From contig NZ_BDJC01000014.1 in assembly GCF_002005565.1 (NCBI RefSeq), positions 1-64,000 on the forward strand: DNA of 64,000 nucleotides, read 5' to 3'. A program made the position numbers and the translations under genes. Origin of the DNA: Streptomyces sp. JHA26 (lineage in GTDB: Bacteria; Actinomycetota; Actinomycetes; Streptomycetales; Streptomycetaceae). The notes beneath the pieces are model-generated. The model was not told the origin of the DNA. It ran no database searches and worked only from the letters and a program-made list of their open reading frames with translations. Each line of letters starts with the position of its first letter. Position 1 is the first letter of the stretch. This document shows positions 16,591 through 25,722 of this stretch, one piece after another.

Positions 16591-17979
16591 TCAGCCCCGC
16601 AACGCCTCCAGCTGGTCCAGGAACCAGCGGGCCGGGGGCAGGGCCGTCCCCGCCGCGGCCAGCCGCTTCGACCGTTCCGCCCGCTCCCCGGGCGGGACGG
16701 ACAGCGCCTCGTGCAGCGCCCGTGCCGTTCCGGCGATGTCGTACGGGTTCACCACCACCGCGTCGTCGCCCAGCTCCTCGTACGCACCCGCCTCCCGCGA
16801 CAGCACCAGCACGCACCCGCCGTCGGAGACGACCGGCACCTCCTTCGCCACCAGGTTCATCCCGTCCCGGATGGGGTTGACCAGCGCCACGTCCGCCAGC
16901 CGGTACGCCGCCAGGGACCGCGCGAAGTCGTCCTTCACGTGCAGCACGACCGGCGTCCACCCGGGCGTGGCGAACTCCGCGTTGATCTCCTCGGCGACCC
17001 GCTGCACCTCGGCCGTGTAGTCCCGGTACACGGCGAGGTCCTGCCGCGACGGGTAGGCGAAGGCGACGTGCACGACCCGCTCCCGCCACTCGGGCCGGTC
17101 GGCGAGCAGCTGCCGGTACGCCAGCAGGCCCCGCACGATGTTCTTGGACAGCTCGGTCCGGTCCACCCGGACGATGGTCCGGCGCCCCTCGCCGATCTCC
17201 TCGCGCAGCGCCGCCATCCGTTCGTCCACGTCGGCCTCGTGCGACCGCTTCCGCAGGAAGTCCGCGTCCGCGCCCAGCCCGTGCACGCCGATCTCGGTGC
17301 CCCCGGTCCCGCCCACCAGCGCGTCGCAGCAGGCGGTGAACGCGTCGGCCCACCGGCGGGTGAGGAACCCGAGCCGGTCGGCGCCGAGCATCCCGCGCAG
17401 CACCCGCTCGGCGATGTCGTCCGGCAGCATCCGGAAGTAGTCCACCGGCGCCCACGGCGTGTGCGAGAAGTGGCCGATCCTGAGGTCGGGCCGCAGCTCG
17501 CGCAGCATCCCCGGCACCAGCGTCAGGTGGTAGTCCTGCACGATCGCGACCGCGCCCTCGGCGGCCTCCTCGGCCAGCGCCTCGGCGAAGGCCCGGTTGT
17601 ACGCCTCGTAGGACGCCCACTGCCGCCGGAACTCCGCGTCGAAGACGGGCTCCAGGGGCGTCTGGTACAGCATGTGGTGCACGAACCACAGCACCGAGTT
17701 GGCGATCCCGTTGTACGCGTCCGCGTGCACGTCGGCCGGCACGTCCAGCATCCGCACGCCGTCCTCGCCGACCCCGCGCCGCACCGCCTCGCGGTCGCCG
17801 TCGCCCAGGGCGGAGCAGACCCACAACGCGCCCGCGTCCGGCCCGATGGCCGACAGTCCGGAGACCAGCCCGCCGCCGCCCCGTCTGGCGTGCAGCGAAC
17901 CGTCCTCCCGCACCTCGTACGAGACGGGCCCCCGGTTGGAGGCGACCAGGACCTGAGCAGCACCGAAGGTTGAAGCCAT
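16591..17979 (-). CDS. otsA: trehalose-6-phosphate synthase
   Basis: A 462-residue GT20 glycosyltransferase that joins a nucleotide-activated glucose and glucose-6-phosphate. Visible motifs: SNRGPVSYE near the N-terminus, RRGGGGLVSGL (nucleotide-sugar loop), VQDYHLTLVPGMLRELRP, FSHTPWAP, RVDRTELSKNI, and DGMNLVAKEVP with the C-terminal ligand residues. The length equals bacterial OtsA without a fused phosphatase. ATG 17979 was preferred to the TTG 9 bp upstream. The start region sits inside an inverted repeat that could fold over the ribosome site. It is convergent with otsB and divergent from a lipoprotein gene. Confidence 0.93.
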   Translation of the reverse strand: MASTFGAAQVLVASNRGPVSYEVREDGSLHARRGGGGLVSGLSAIGPDAGALWVCSALGDGDREAVRRGVGEDGVRMLDVPADVHADAYNGIANSVLWFVHHMLYQTPLEPVFDAEFRRQWASYEAYNRAFAEALAEEAAEGAVAIVQDYHLTLVPGMLRELRPDLRIGHFSHTPWAPVDYFRMLPDDIAERVLRGMLGADRLGFLTRRWADAFTACCDALVGGTGGTEIGVHGLGADADFLRKRSHEADVDERMAALREEIGEGRRTIVRVDRTELSKNIVRGLLAYRQLLADRPEWRERVVHVAFAYPSRQDLAVYRDYTAEVQRVAEEINAEFATPGWTPVVLHVKDDFARSLAAYRLADVALVNPIRDGMNLVAKEVPVVSDGGCVLVLSREAGAYEELGDDAVVVNPYDIAGTARALHEALSVPPGERAERSKRLAAAGTALPPARWFLDQLEALRG

Positions 17980-18072
17980 ACGCCTCAACCTAGCCCGGCC
18001 CCGAAATCCTCAAACGTGCCCGCACGGCACCCGGACGGTGATGTGGTCACACCACTTGTGTGAAAGATGTGA

Positions 18073-18096
18073 ACATCCGAGGATGTGCGTGCACAT
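18073..18096. promoter_or_regulatory. two overlapping perfect palindromes before a lipoprotein gene
   Basis: ACATCCGAGGATGT (18073-18086) and ATGTGCGTGCACAT (18083-18096) are each perfect 6-bp-arm inverted repeats sharing four bases. They sit 27-50 bp upstream of the lipoprotein start and about 95 bp from the otsA start. They look like one or two repressor operators; no regulator gene is adjacent. Confidence 0.55.
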
Positions 18097-18122
18097 TTCA
18101 ACCATGAGGGGGGTGGGCGCAC

Positions 18123-18833
18123 ATGCCCATACGCACGCGCAGGAACAGACTCGCCGGTGCCGCGGCGCTGGTCGCGGCCTCCGCGCTGGCACTGGCCGGC
18201 TGCGGCGACTCGAGCGCGGACACGAAGGCGGACGAGCGGCCGGCCGCGGCCACCGCGGCGCCGAGCAGCAGCAGCCCCGCACCCGAGGCGCCCCCCACCC
18301 CGACCCCGACCTCGACCCCGTCCCCCACGCCCACCCCGACCGCCGTCACGCTGGCGGACTTCACCGGCCGCAGCGTCGGGTCGGCCGTCATCGCGGCGAA
18401 GAAGGCCGGCCTCGACCTCACCGTCCGGCTCCAGGGCACCGGGCGGCAGGCCTCCTCCTGGGGCACGGGCGAGAAGGTCTGCGAGCAGAGCGGCGGACCG
18501 GGCACCGTGACGTTCACCGTCGCCCGCGACGGCCACGACTGCGCCGGGCGCCCGCTGTACACCCCGAAGCCGACCCCGACCCCCGAACCGGCGAGGACGC
18601 GGGACGCGGGCGGTTCCGGCGGGGGCACCGGCACGGGCGGCACGGGCGATACGGGCAGCACGGGCACCGGCGCCTGCGAACTCACCAGCCCGGCGGGCAA
18701 CTGCTACGCCGACGGCCAGTTCTGCGCCAAGAAGCACCGCGGACTGAGCACCCACGGCCGCGGCGGCGAGTACCTGACCTGCTCGCAGGACTCCGGCGGC
18801 CGCTGGCGCTGGTCGGACGGCGCCGCCGGCTGA
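18123..18833 (+). CDS. lipoprotein with PASTA-like segment
   Basis: A 236-residue exported lipoprotein with a basic signal sequence and LAGC lipobox (Cys27). A Thr/Pro-repeat linker (about 45-75) is followed by a segment resembling one PASTA repeat (LADFTGRSVGSAVIAAKKAGL). A second Thr/Pro/Gly linker precedes a C-terminal cysteine-containing module (CELTSPAGNCYADGQFCAKKH, with another Cys near SQDSGG), which likely has disulfides. The function is unknown. A single PASTA-like unit could touch peptidoglycan, but this is weak. It is convergent with gpgS. Confidence 0.75.
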   Translation: MPIRTRRNRLAGAAALVAASALALAGCGDSSADTKADERPAAATAAPSSSSPAPEAPPTPTPTSTPSPTPTPTAVTLADFTGRSVGSAVIAAKKAGLDLTVRLQGTGRQASSWGTGEKVCEQSGGPGTVTFTVARDGHDCAGRPLYTPKPTPTPEPARTRDAGGSGGGTGTGGTGDTGSTGTGACELTSPAGNCYADGQFCAKKHRGLSTHGRGGEYLTCSQDSGGRWRWSDGAAG

Positions 18834-18869
18834 CGCGGTCGGATCCGTCCCGGAGCGGTCCCGGAGGGG

Positions 18870-19841
18870 TCACGCCACCTTCCGGGCCGCGTACTCCGCG
18901 ATCTGCGCCATCGGCGGCCGTTCCTCGGTGTCCACCGCGTAGGTGCGCGGCTCGAAACCGTCCGCGCCCCGCTCGAACTGGGTCAGGGACGGCCGGACCA
19001 GGTGGCCGCGGGCCAGCCGGAGCTGGGCGGTGCGGTAGATCGCGGCGGACATCCGGCCCAGGGCCTGCCCGTCCTGGTGCCGGTGTTTGCGGACGCCGAC
19101 GTCGACCTGGGCGAGGGCGTCCAGGCCCACCAGGTGCAGGGAGTCGACCAGCATGCCCAGTTCCACCCCGTAGCCGACGGGGAAGGGGAGCTGTTCGAGG
19201 AGCGAGCGGCGGGCCGCGTACTCGCCGCCGAGCGGCTGGACGAAGCCGGCCAGCAGCGGCCAGTGCATGTTGAGCAGCGGCCGGGCCATGAGTTCCGTGA
19301 CCCGCCCGCCCTGGCCGGCCCCCGCCGCCCCGGCGGTGCCCGCGCCGGACGGCGTGAGCGGGCGGTCGTACATGGCCTTGACGAGGTGGACCTCCGGGTC
19401 GGTGAGCAGCGGGCCCACGATGCCGGAGACGAAGTCGGCGGAGAACTCGCGCAGGTCGGCGTCGACGAAGCAGACGATGTCCCCGCCGGTGACCAGCAGC
19501 GAGCGCCACAGCACCTCGCCCTTGCCGGGCACGGCCGGGATGCGGGGGAGTATCCCGTCGCGGTGGACGACGCGCGCCCCCGCCGCCGCGGCCACCGCCG
19601 CCGTGCGGTCGGTCGAACCGGAGTCCACGACCACGAGCTCGTCGACGAGCGGGACCCGCCGCATCAGCTCGCGGCGGATCACCGCGACGATGTCGCCGAC
19701 GGTCGCCTCCTCGTCGAGCGCGGGCAGCACCACGCTGACCGACTGACCCGTGGCGCGCTTGGCGGCCATGATCTGGGGAAGCGTGCGGTCTGCCACGGAC
19801 CAGGAGCGTGCGCCCAGCCAGCGCTCGACTTCTTCCAGCAC
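18870..19841 (-). CDS. gpgS: glucosyl-3-phosphoglycerate synthase
   Basis: A 323-residue GT-A fold glycosyltransferase of the GpgS family. It makes glucosyl-3-phosphoglycerate, the first step to methylglucose lipopolysaccharide or glucosylglycerate. Motifs: VSVVLPALDEEATVGDIV at the nucleotide site, VVDSGSTDRTA, the metal-binding DAD in CFVDADLREFSADF, PGKGEVLW, and the C-terminal acceptor segment LARGHLVRPSLTQFE. Dolichol-phosphate mannosyltransferase-type enzymes share the fold, but the PGKGEVLW and PSLTQFERG segments favour GpgS. The phosphatase partner is not adjacent. Neighbouring trehalose genes suggest a compatible-solute theme. Confidence 0.88.
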   Translation of the reverse strand: MLEEVERWLGARSWSVADRTLPQIMAAKRATGQSVSVVLPALDEEATVGDIVAVIRRELMRRVPLVDELVVVDSGSTDRTAAVAAAAGARVVHRDGILPRIPAVPGKGEVLWRSLLVTGGDIVCFVDADLREFSADFVSGIVGPLLTDPEVHLVKAMYDRPLTPSGAGTAGAAGAGQGGRVTELMARPLLNMHWPLLAGFVQPLGGEYAARRSLLEQLPFPVGYGVELGMLVDSLHLVGLDALAQVDVGVRKHRHQDGQALGRMSAAIYRTAQLRLARGHLVRPSLTQFERGADGFEPRTYAVDTEERPPMAQIAEYAARKVA

Positions 19842-19984
19842 GGTCGGTGGGCTCCTTCGTGATCCATCTCGCGTTACGGACGACTGTCTCGACCGTCGGG
19901 GGCTTCGGTTACAGTCTTGAACAACGCGGAGGACCGGCGCATGCCGGGGTCGCCGCGTGACATGCGAAAAACAACCACATACCG

Positions 19985-20136
19985 CTCATCCAGAGGGGCA
20001 GAGGGACACGGCCCGATGAAGCCCCGGCAACCCTCCAGTCGGTTCTCGTGGATCACCGTCGATCACAGCGCGAGGCTCCCGGCTAGGGAAGGTGCCAAAT
20101 CCGTCTCACGGCGAGATGCGTCGTGAGGAAGATGAG
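19985..20136 (+). promoter_or_regulatory. SAM-I (S-box) riboswitch controlling thrC
   Basis: The leader carries the S-box hallmarks in order: P1 5' strand CTCATC (19985-19990), AGAGGGGCAGAGGGA, GATGAAGCCCCGGCAACC (ligand-core and pseudoknot region), a variable P3/P4 segment, GGTGCCAAATCC, and the P1 3' strand GATGAG (20131-20136). The ribosome site GGAGAAAGG follows P1 directly, so S-adenosylmethionine binding probably blocks translation rather than ending transcription. I see no classic terminator with U-run. Confidence 0.92.
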
Positions 20137-20156
20137 GAGAAAGGGCCTCGCCTCAC

Positions 20157-21458
20157 ATGGCTGTGCAGACCGTCGCAAGCACCACCGACACCACCGCTTC
20201 CTCCGCCTCCTCCGTGGACCTGGGTCCCGCCGCGGCGCTCTCCTGCCGCGAATGCGGTCACCGCGTGCCCCTCGGCCCGGTCTTCGCCTGCGAGGAGTGT
20301 TTCGGCCCGCTGGAGATCGCCTACGACTTCTCGGCCCACGACACCGAGGAACTGCGCAGGCGCATCGAAGCGGGCCCCGCGAACATCTGGCGCTACGCGC
20401 CCCTGCTGCCCGTCCCGGCCGACGTCGCGACCAAGCCGAACATGAACCCGGGCTGGACCAAGCTCGTCAAGGCCGACAACCTGGCCCGCGAGCTCGGCGT
20501 CACCGGCGGTCTGTACGTCAAGGACGACTCCGGCAACCCGACGCACTCCTTCAAGGACCGCGTCGTCGCCCAGGCCCTGGAGGCCGCCCGCGCCTTCGGC
20601 TTCACGACCCTGTCCTGCTCCTCCACCGGCAACCTCGCCGGTGCCGTCGGCGCCGCCGCCGCCCGGGCCGGCTTCCGCTCCTGCGTGTTCATCCCGCACG
20701 ACCTGGAGCAGGGCAAGGTCGTCATGGCCGCCGTCTACGGCGGTGAACTGGTCGGCATCGAGGGCAACTACGACGACGTGAACCGCTTCTGCTCCGAGCT
20801 GATCGGCGACCCGGCCGGCGAGGGCTGGGGCTTCGTCAACGTCAACCTGCGGCCCTACTACGCCGAGGGTTCCAAGACCCTCGCGTACGAGATCTGCGAG
20901 CAGCTCGGCTGGCGGCTGCCCGACCAGCTCGTCGTGCCGATCGCGTCCGGCTCCCAGCTGACGAAGATCGACAAGGGGCTGAAGGAGCTGATCGAGCTCG
21001 GTCTGGTCGAGGACAGGCCGTACAAGATCTTCGGCGCGCAGGCCGAGGGCTGCTCGCCGGTGTCCACCGCCTACAAGGCCGGCCACGACGTGGTCCGCCC
21101 GCAGAAGCCGAACACCATCGCGAAGTCGCTGGCCATCGGCAACCCGGCCGACGGCCCCTACGTCCTCGACATCGCCCGCCGCACCGGCGGCGCGGTGGAG
21201 GACGTGACCGACGAGCAGGTCGTCGACGCGATCAAGCTGCTGGCCCGCACCGAGGGGATCTTCGCGGAGACCGCCGGCGGCGTGACGGTCGGCGTCACGA
21301 AGAAGCTGATCGAGAGCGGCGTCCTGGACCCGTCGCTCACCACGGTCGTCCTCAACACCGGTGACGGCCTCAAGACCCTCGACGCGGTGGCCGGCACCGG
21401 CCTGACCGCGACGATCCGCCCCAACCTGGACTCCTTCCGAGAGGCTGGCCTCGCATGA
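20157..21458 (+). CDS. thrC: threonine synthase
   Basis: A 433-residue PLP enzyme that converts O-phosphohomoserine to threonine. PLP is held by Lys133 in HSFKDRVVAQ. SSTGNLAGAVGAAAARAG is the phosphate/PLP ring loop, and SGSQLTKIDKG and NTGDGLKTLDAV match the short threonine synthase class. An N-terminal zinc-ribbon-like pair (CRECGH and CEECFG) precedes the catalytic domain. Translation is probably controlled by the SAM-I riboswitch in the leader, so methionine sufficiency affects threonine output from the shared precursor. The stop overlaps the start of cysO by four bases. Confidence 0.95.
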   Translation: MAVQTVASTTDTTASSASSVDLGPAAALSCRECGHRVPLGPVFACEECFGPLEIAYDFSAHDTEELRRRIEAGPANIWRYAPLLPVPADVATKPNMNPGWTKLVKADNLARELGVTGGLYVKDDSGNPTHSFKDRVVAQALEAARAFGFTTLSCSSTGNLAGAVGAAAARAGFRSCVFIPHDLEQGKVVMAAVYGGELVGIEGNYDDVNRFCSELIGDPAGEGWGFVNVNLRPYYAEGSKTLAYEICEQLGWRLPDQLVVPIASGSQLTKIDKGLKELIELGLVEDRPYKIFGAQAEGCSPVSTAYKAGHDVVRPQKPNTIAKSLAIGNPADGPYVLDIARRTGGAVEDVTDEQVVDAIKLLARTEGIFAETAGGVTVGVTKKLIESGVLDPSLTTVVLNTGDGLKTLDAVAGTGLTATIRPNLDSFREAGLA

Positions 21459-21730
21459 GCGTGACCGTTCGCATCCCCACCATCCTGCGCACCTACACCG
21501 GCGGGCAGGCCGAGGTCGCCGCCGAGGGCGCCACCCTCGCCGAGGTCATCTCCGACCTGGAGAAGAACCACACCGGCATCGCCGCCCGCGTCCTGGACGA
21601 CCAGGGCAAGCTGCGCCGCTTCGTCAACGTCTACGTCAACGACGACGACGTCCGCTTCGAGCAGGGCCTCGAGACGGCGACGCCGGACGGTGCCGGCGTG
21701 TCCATCATCCCGGCGGTCGCCGGCGGCTGA
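21455..21730 (+). CDS. cysO: ubiquitin-like sulfur carrier protein (CysO type)
   Basis: A 91-residue MoaD/ThiS-fold protein ending in AVAGG, the di-glycine tail that becomes a thiocarboxylate. The sequence (TVRIPTILRTYTGGQ, RFVNVYVNDDDVRF) is very close to what I remember of Mycobacterium tuberculosis CysO, which carries sulfide for cysteine synthesis with CysM and is cleaved by Mec. MoaD or ThiS themselves are less likely given these motifs. ATGA overlap with thrC implies coupled translation. CysM and Mec are not in the window. Confidence 0.9.
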   Translation: MSVTVRIPTILRTYTGGQAEVAAEGATLAEVISDLEKNHTGIAARVLDDQGKLRRFVNVYVNDDDVRFEQGLETATPDGAGVSIIPAVAGG

Positions 21731-21778
21731 CCCGCCCACCGCGGTCGCCTTCGGTCACCGGTGTCACGCAGGGTTCAG

Positions 21779-21819
21779 GGAATTGCCCTCTCCGCAAAAG
21801 AAGCGGAGGGGGCAATTCC
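21779..21819 (+). terminator. strong terminator after thrC-cysO
   Basis: GGAATTGCC plus CTCTCCGC pairs with GCGGAGGG plus GGCAATTCC: 17 bp with one G-U pair and a 7-nt A-rich loop. It begins 49 bp after the cysO stop. Confidence 0.85.
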
Positions 21820-22170
21820 ATGTGATTGAGCGCGGTAGAGTTGGGGAACGCGCCGACGCCCTTCGAGCCGGCGCCCCGGAATTCCCGCCGCAGGCCGACA
21901 AGATGCAGCCAAAGTGTGGGTGAATTCTGCGGCTTTTGTGTGCTTTGTGTGGCCCGACTTGACCCGGGTCCAGGTGAATTCTCCCCATATTCCGGACCGC
22001 TCGCGTCCAGATTTCTCGTCCGATTGACCTGTTGCAGACGGCAGTTGGACAGATACATTCAGCCGCGGTCGACGCGTTCCGGCGCACGCCCCCACCCATC
22101 GGGGGGCGAGGTCTGACCCGGATCCGCGAAGTGCGGATCCGCGCAAGGGCCAGTAACAGGGGAGTTAGGC
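21820..22170. other. promoter and leader region of the cold-shock gene
   Basis: 351 bp without a gene and more A+T-rich than its surroundings, especially 21900-22060. GGTGAATTCT occurs twice (21919-21928, 21973-21982). A plausible vegetative promoter is TTGCAG (22032-22037) with TACATT (22054-22059) at 16-bp spacing; an overlapping TTGACC lies at 22024. This gives a leader of roughly 100 nt ending with a GGGGAGTTAGGC ribosome site. Confidence 0.5.
22119..22141 (+). promoter_or_regulatory. stem-loop in the cold-shock gene leader
   Basis: CGGATCCGC and GCGGATCCG form a perfect 9-bp stem with a 5-nt loop about 30 nt before the ATG. Cold-shock mRNAs often have structured leaders, so this may affect translation with temperature. 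The link is inference. Confidence 0.5.
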
Positions 22171-22374
22171 ATGGCTCAGGGCACCGTCAAGTGGTTCAAC
22201 GCGGAGAAGGGGTACGGCTTCATCGCGGTCGACGGTGGTGCGGATGTTTTCGTCCACTACAGCGCGATCCAGATGGACGGTTACCGCACCCTCGAAGAAG
22301 GCCAGCGGGTCGAGTTCGAGATCTCGCAGGGTCAGAAGGGCCCGCAGGCCGACATGGTTCGCCTCAGCGCCTGA
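22171..22374 (+). CDS. cold-shock domain protein, CspA type
   Basis: A 67-residue single-stranded nucleic-acid-binding protein. It has the RNP1 motif KGYGFIAV and RNP2 VFVHYSA on a five-strand barrel ([17 protein letters not shown] at the start). The length is that of classic CspA and of the Streptomyces SC 7.0 type. It acts as an RNA chaperone in the cytoplasm. It has its own promoter region, a structured leader and a strong terminator, so it is monocistronic. Confidence 0.95.
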   Translation: MAQGTVKWFNAEKGYGFIAVDGGADVFVHYSAIQMDGYRTLEEGQRVEFEISQGQKGPQADMVRLSA

Positions 22375-22407
22375 GACGTGCGGCCGGCGCAAGCCAGCGG
22401 TCTTCTC

Positions 22408-22442
22408 CGAAGGGCCCGTACCCCCTGGGTACGGGCCCTTCG
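22408..22442 (+). terminator. strong terminator after the cold-shock gene
   Basis: A perfect 16-bp stem (CGAAGGGCCCGTACCC with its complement) around a 3-nt loop, 34 bp after the stop. It separates this gene from the groEL2 promoter. Confidence 0.9.
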
Positions 22443-22511
22443 GCCTGCCCGGGCCCGGGGCGCGCAGCCGCCCGGACACCACCCCCCGACGGGCCCGCTT
22501 CACGGGCGCAC

Positions 22512-22573
22512 CTTGCACTCGGACGGGTCGAGTGCTAATCATTGCGTTAGCACTCTGAAGGTGAGAGTGACAA
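22512..22573. promoter_or_regulatory. tandem CIRCE elements (HrcA operators) of groEL2
   Basis: First element 22512-22538: CTTGCACTC, nine bases, GAGTGCTAA. Second element 22547-22573: TTAGCACTC, nine bases, GAGTGACAA. Each has one perfect and one 7-of-9 half of the CIRCE consensus TTAGCACTC-N9-GAGTGCTAA, and 8 bp separates them. TTGCAC (22513-22518) with TAATCA 17 bp later is a plausible promoter inside the first element, so HrcA binding would block transcription. Confidence 0.92.
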
Positions 22574-22592
22574 CGAAGGACCGGGTCGGTGA

Positions 22593-24323
<1,731 letters not shown>

Positions 24324-24360
24324 TCGACCGGTTCCGGTTGATCGACCGTCCTTCACGTAC

Positions 24361-24403
24361 CGAGGGCGGCACTCCTGGCCACAGGCCGGGGGTGCCGCCC
24401 TCG
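24361..24403 (+). terminator. terminator after groEL2
   Basis: CGAGGGCGGCAC and GTGCCGCCCTCG form a 12-bp perfect outer stem, with further inner pairing (TGGCC/GGCC). It starts 38 bp after the stop. Confidence 0.85.
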
Positions 24404-24508
24404 GGCGCGTCGTGCCCCGTGGGACCGAGAGGCGCCGGGAGGTGTGAGCCGGGTCACGGATGGCGGGCGGCCGGAATGGCGGTGGTGGGCGCACCGGTTG
24501 CACGGGGC

Positions 24509-24542
24509 GTGCATGCATGCGCGTGCACATACTGATCGGTAC
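24509..24542. promoter_or_regulatory. operator-like palindromes before the ene-reductase gene
   Basis: Two inverted repeats lie side by side within 50 bp of the start codon. GTGCATGC/GCGTGCAC (24509-24528) has a 4-bp spacer and one mismatch. ATACTGATCGGTAC (24529-24542) resembles TetR-family operators. No TetR gene is adjacent. Confidence 0.55.
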
Positions 24543-24558
24543 CCCCGAGGAGCCCTCC

Positions 24559-25689
24559 ATGACCGTCACCGCCTCCGAAGCCGCCTCGCGCGCCGCGCGG
24601 ATCCTCGCCCGCCCGGCCGTCATCAACGGCCTGACCGTGCCGAACCGCATCGCGATGGCGCCGATGACCCGCATGTTCTCCCCGGGCGGCGTCCCCGGCG
24701 ACGACGTGGTCTCGTACTACTCCCGTCGCGCCGCCGCCGGTGTCGGCCTGATCGTCACCGAGGGCACCTACGTCGGCCACGCCTCCGCCGGGCAGAGCGA
24801 CCGCGTCCCGCGCTTCCACGGCGAGGAGCAGCTGGCCGGCTGGGCGAAGGTCGCCGAGGCCGTGCACGCGGCGGGCGGCACGATCGTGCCGCAGCTGTGG
24901 CACATCGGCATGGTCCGCAAGGCCGGGGAGCAGCCCTTCCCGGACGCCCCGGCCGTCGGCCCGTCCGGACTGCGCATCGGCGAGGACGAGCCCACCGGAA
25001 AGGCGATGACCCAGCGCGACCTGGACGACGTCATCGGCGCCTTCGCCGAGGCCGCCGCGGCCGCCGAGCGCATCGGCTTCGACGGCGTGGAGATCCACGG
25101 CGCCCACGGCTACCTCGTCGACCAGTTCCTGTGGTCCGGCACCAACCGCCGCACCGACGCCTACGGCGGCGACCCCGTCTCCCGGACCAGGTTCGCCGCC
25201 GAGATCGTGGCCGCCGTGCGGGAGACCGTCTCCGCGGACTTCCCCGTGATCTTCCGCTACTCCCAGTGGAAGCAGGAGGCCTACGACGCCCGCCTCGCCG
25301 AGACGCCCGAGGAGCTGGAGGCCATCCTCGCCCCGCTCGCCTCGGCCGGAGTCGACGCCTTCCACGCCTCCACCCGCCGCTACTGGCTCCCCGAGTTCGA
25401 GGACTCGGACCTCAACCTGGCCGGCTGGACCAAGAAGCTCACCGGCAAGACCGCCATCACCGTCGGCTCGGTCGGCCTCGACGGCGACTTCACCAAGGCC
25501 TTCCAGGGCGAGGGCGCCCCCGTCGGCAGCCTCGACAACCTCCTCGACCGCATGGAGCGCGACGAGTTCGACCTCGTCGCCGTCGGCCGCGCGCTGCTCC
25601 AGGACCCGCAGTGGGCCGAGAAGGTCCTCTCCGGCCGCTTCGACGCACTCGCCCCGTACGACGCGGCGTCGCTGAAGACCCTCAGCTGA
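24559..25689 (+). CDS. Old Yellow Enzyme family NADH:flavin oxidoreductase
   Basis: A 376-residue FMN enzyme with a TIM-barrel fold. Motifs include NRIAMAPMTRMFSPGG at the flavin end, PQLWHIGM, the catalytic-pair region DGVEIHGAHGYLVDQFL, TNRRTDAYGG, and the FMN-phosphate segment DLVAVGRALLQDPQW. Such enzymes reduce activated C=C bonds of enones or nitro compounds. The ATG was chosen for its GAGGAG ribosome site 7 bp upstream; longer readings run through the operator region. The esterase gene follows after 33 bp on the same strand, so the two may detoxify or use the same ester/enone substrates. Confidence 0.92.
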   Translation: MTVTASEAASRAARILARPAVINGLTVPNRIAMAPMTRMFSPGGVPGDDVVSYYSRRAAAGVGLIVTEGTYVGHASAGQSDRVPRFHGEEQLAGWAKVAEAVHAAGGTIVPQLWHIGMVRKAGEQPFPDAPAVGPSGLRIGEDEPTGKAMTQRDLDDVIGAFAEAAAAAERIGFDGVEIHGAHGYLVDQFLWSGTNRRTDAYGGDPVSRTRFAAEIVAAVRETVSADFPVIFRYSQWKQEAYDARLAETPEELEAILAPLASAGVDAFHASTRRYWLPEFEDSDLNLAGWTKKLTGKTAITVGSVGLDGDFTKAFQGEGAPVGSLDNLLDRMERDEFDLVAVGRALLQDPQWAEKVLSGRFDALAPYDAASLKTLS

Positions 25690-25722
25690 GCGCGGTGCGC
25701 ACCACGGCGTAGGGTCCGAAGG

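Noticed and set aside
18038-19273. A long plus-strand frame starting in the palindromic region before the lipoprotein gene
   Set aside because: It is out of frame with the signal peptide and lipobox and runs antisense into gpgS.
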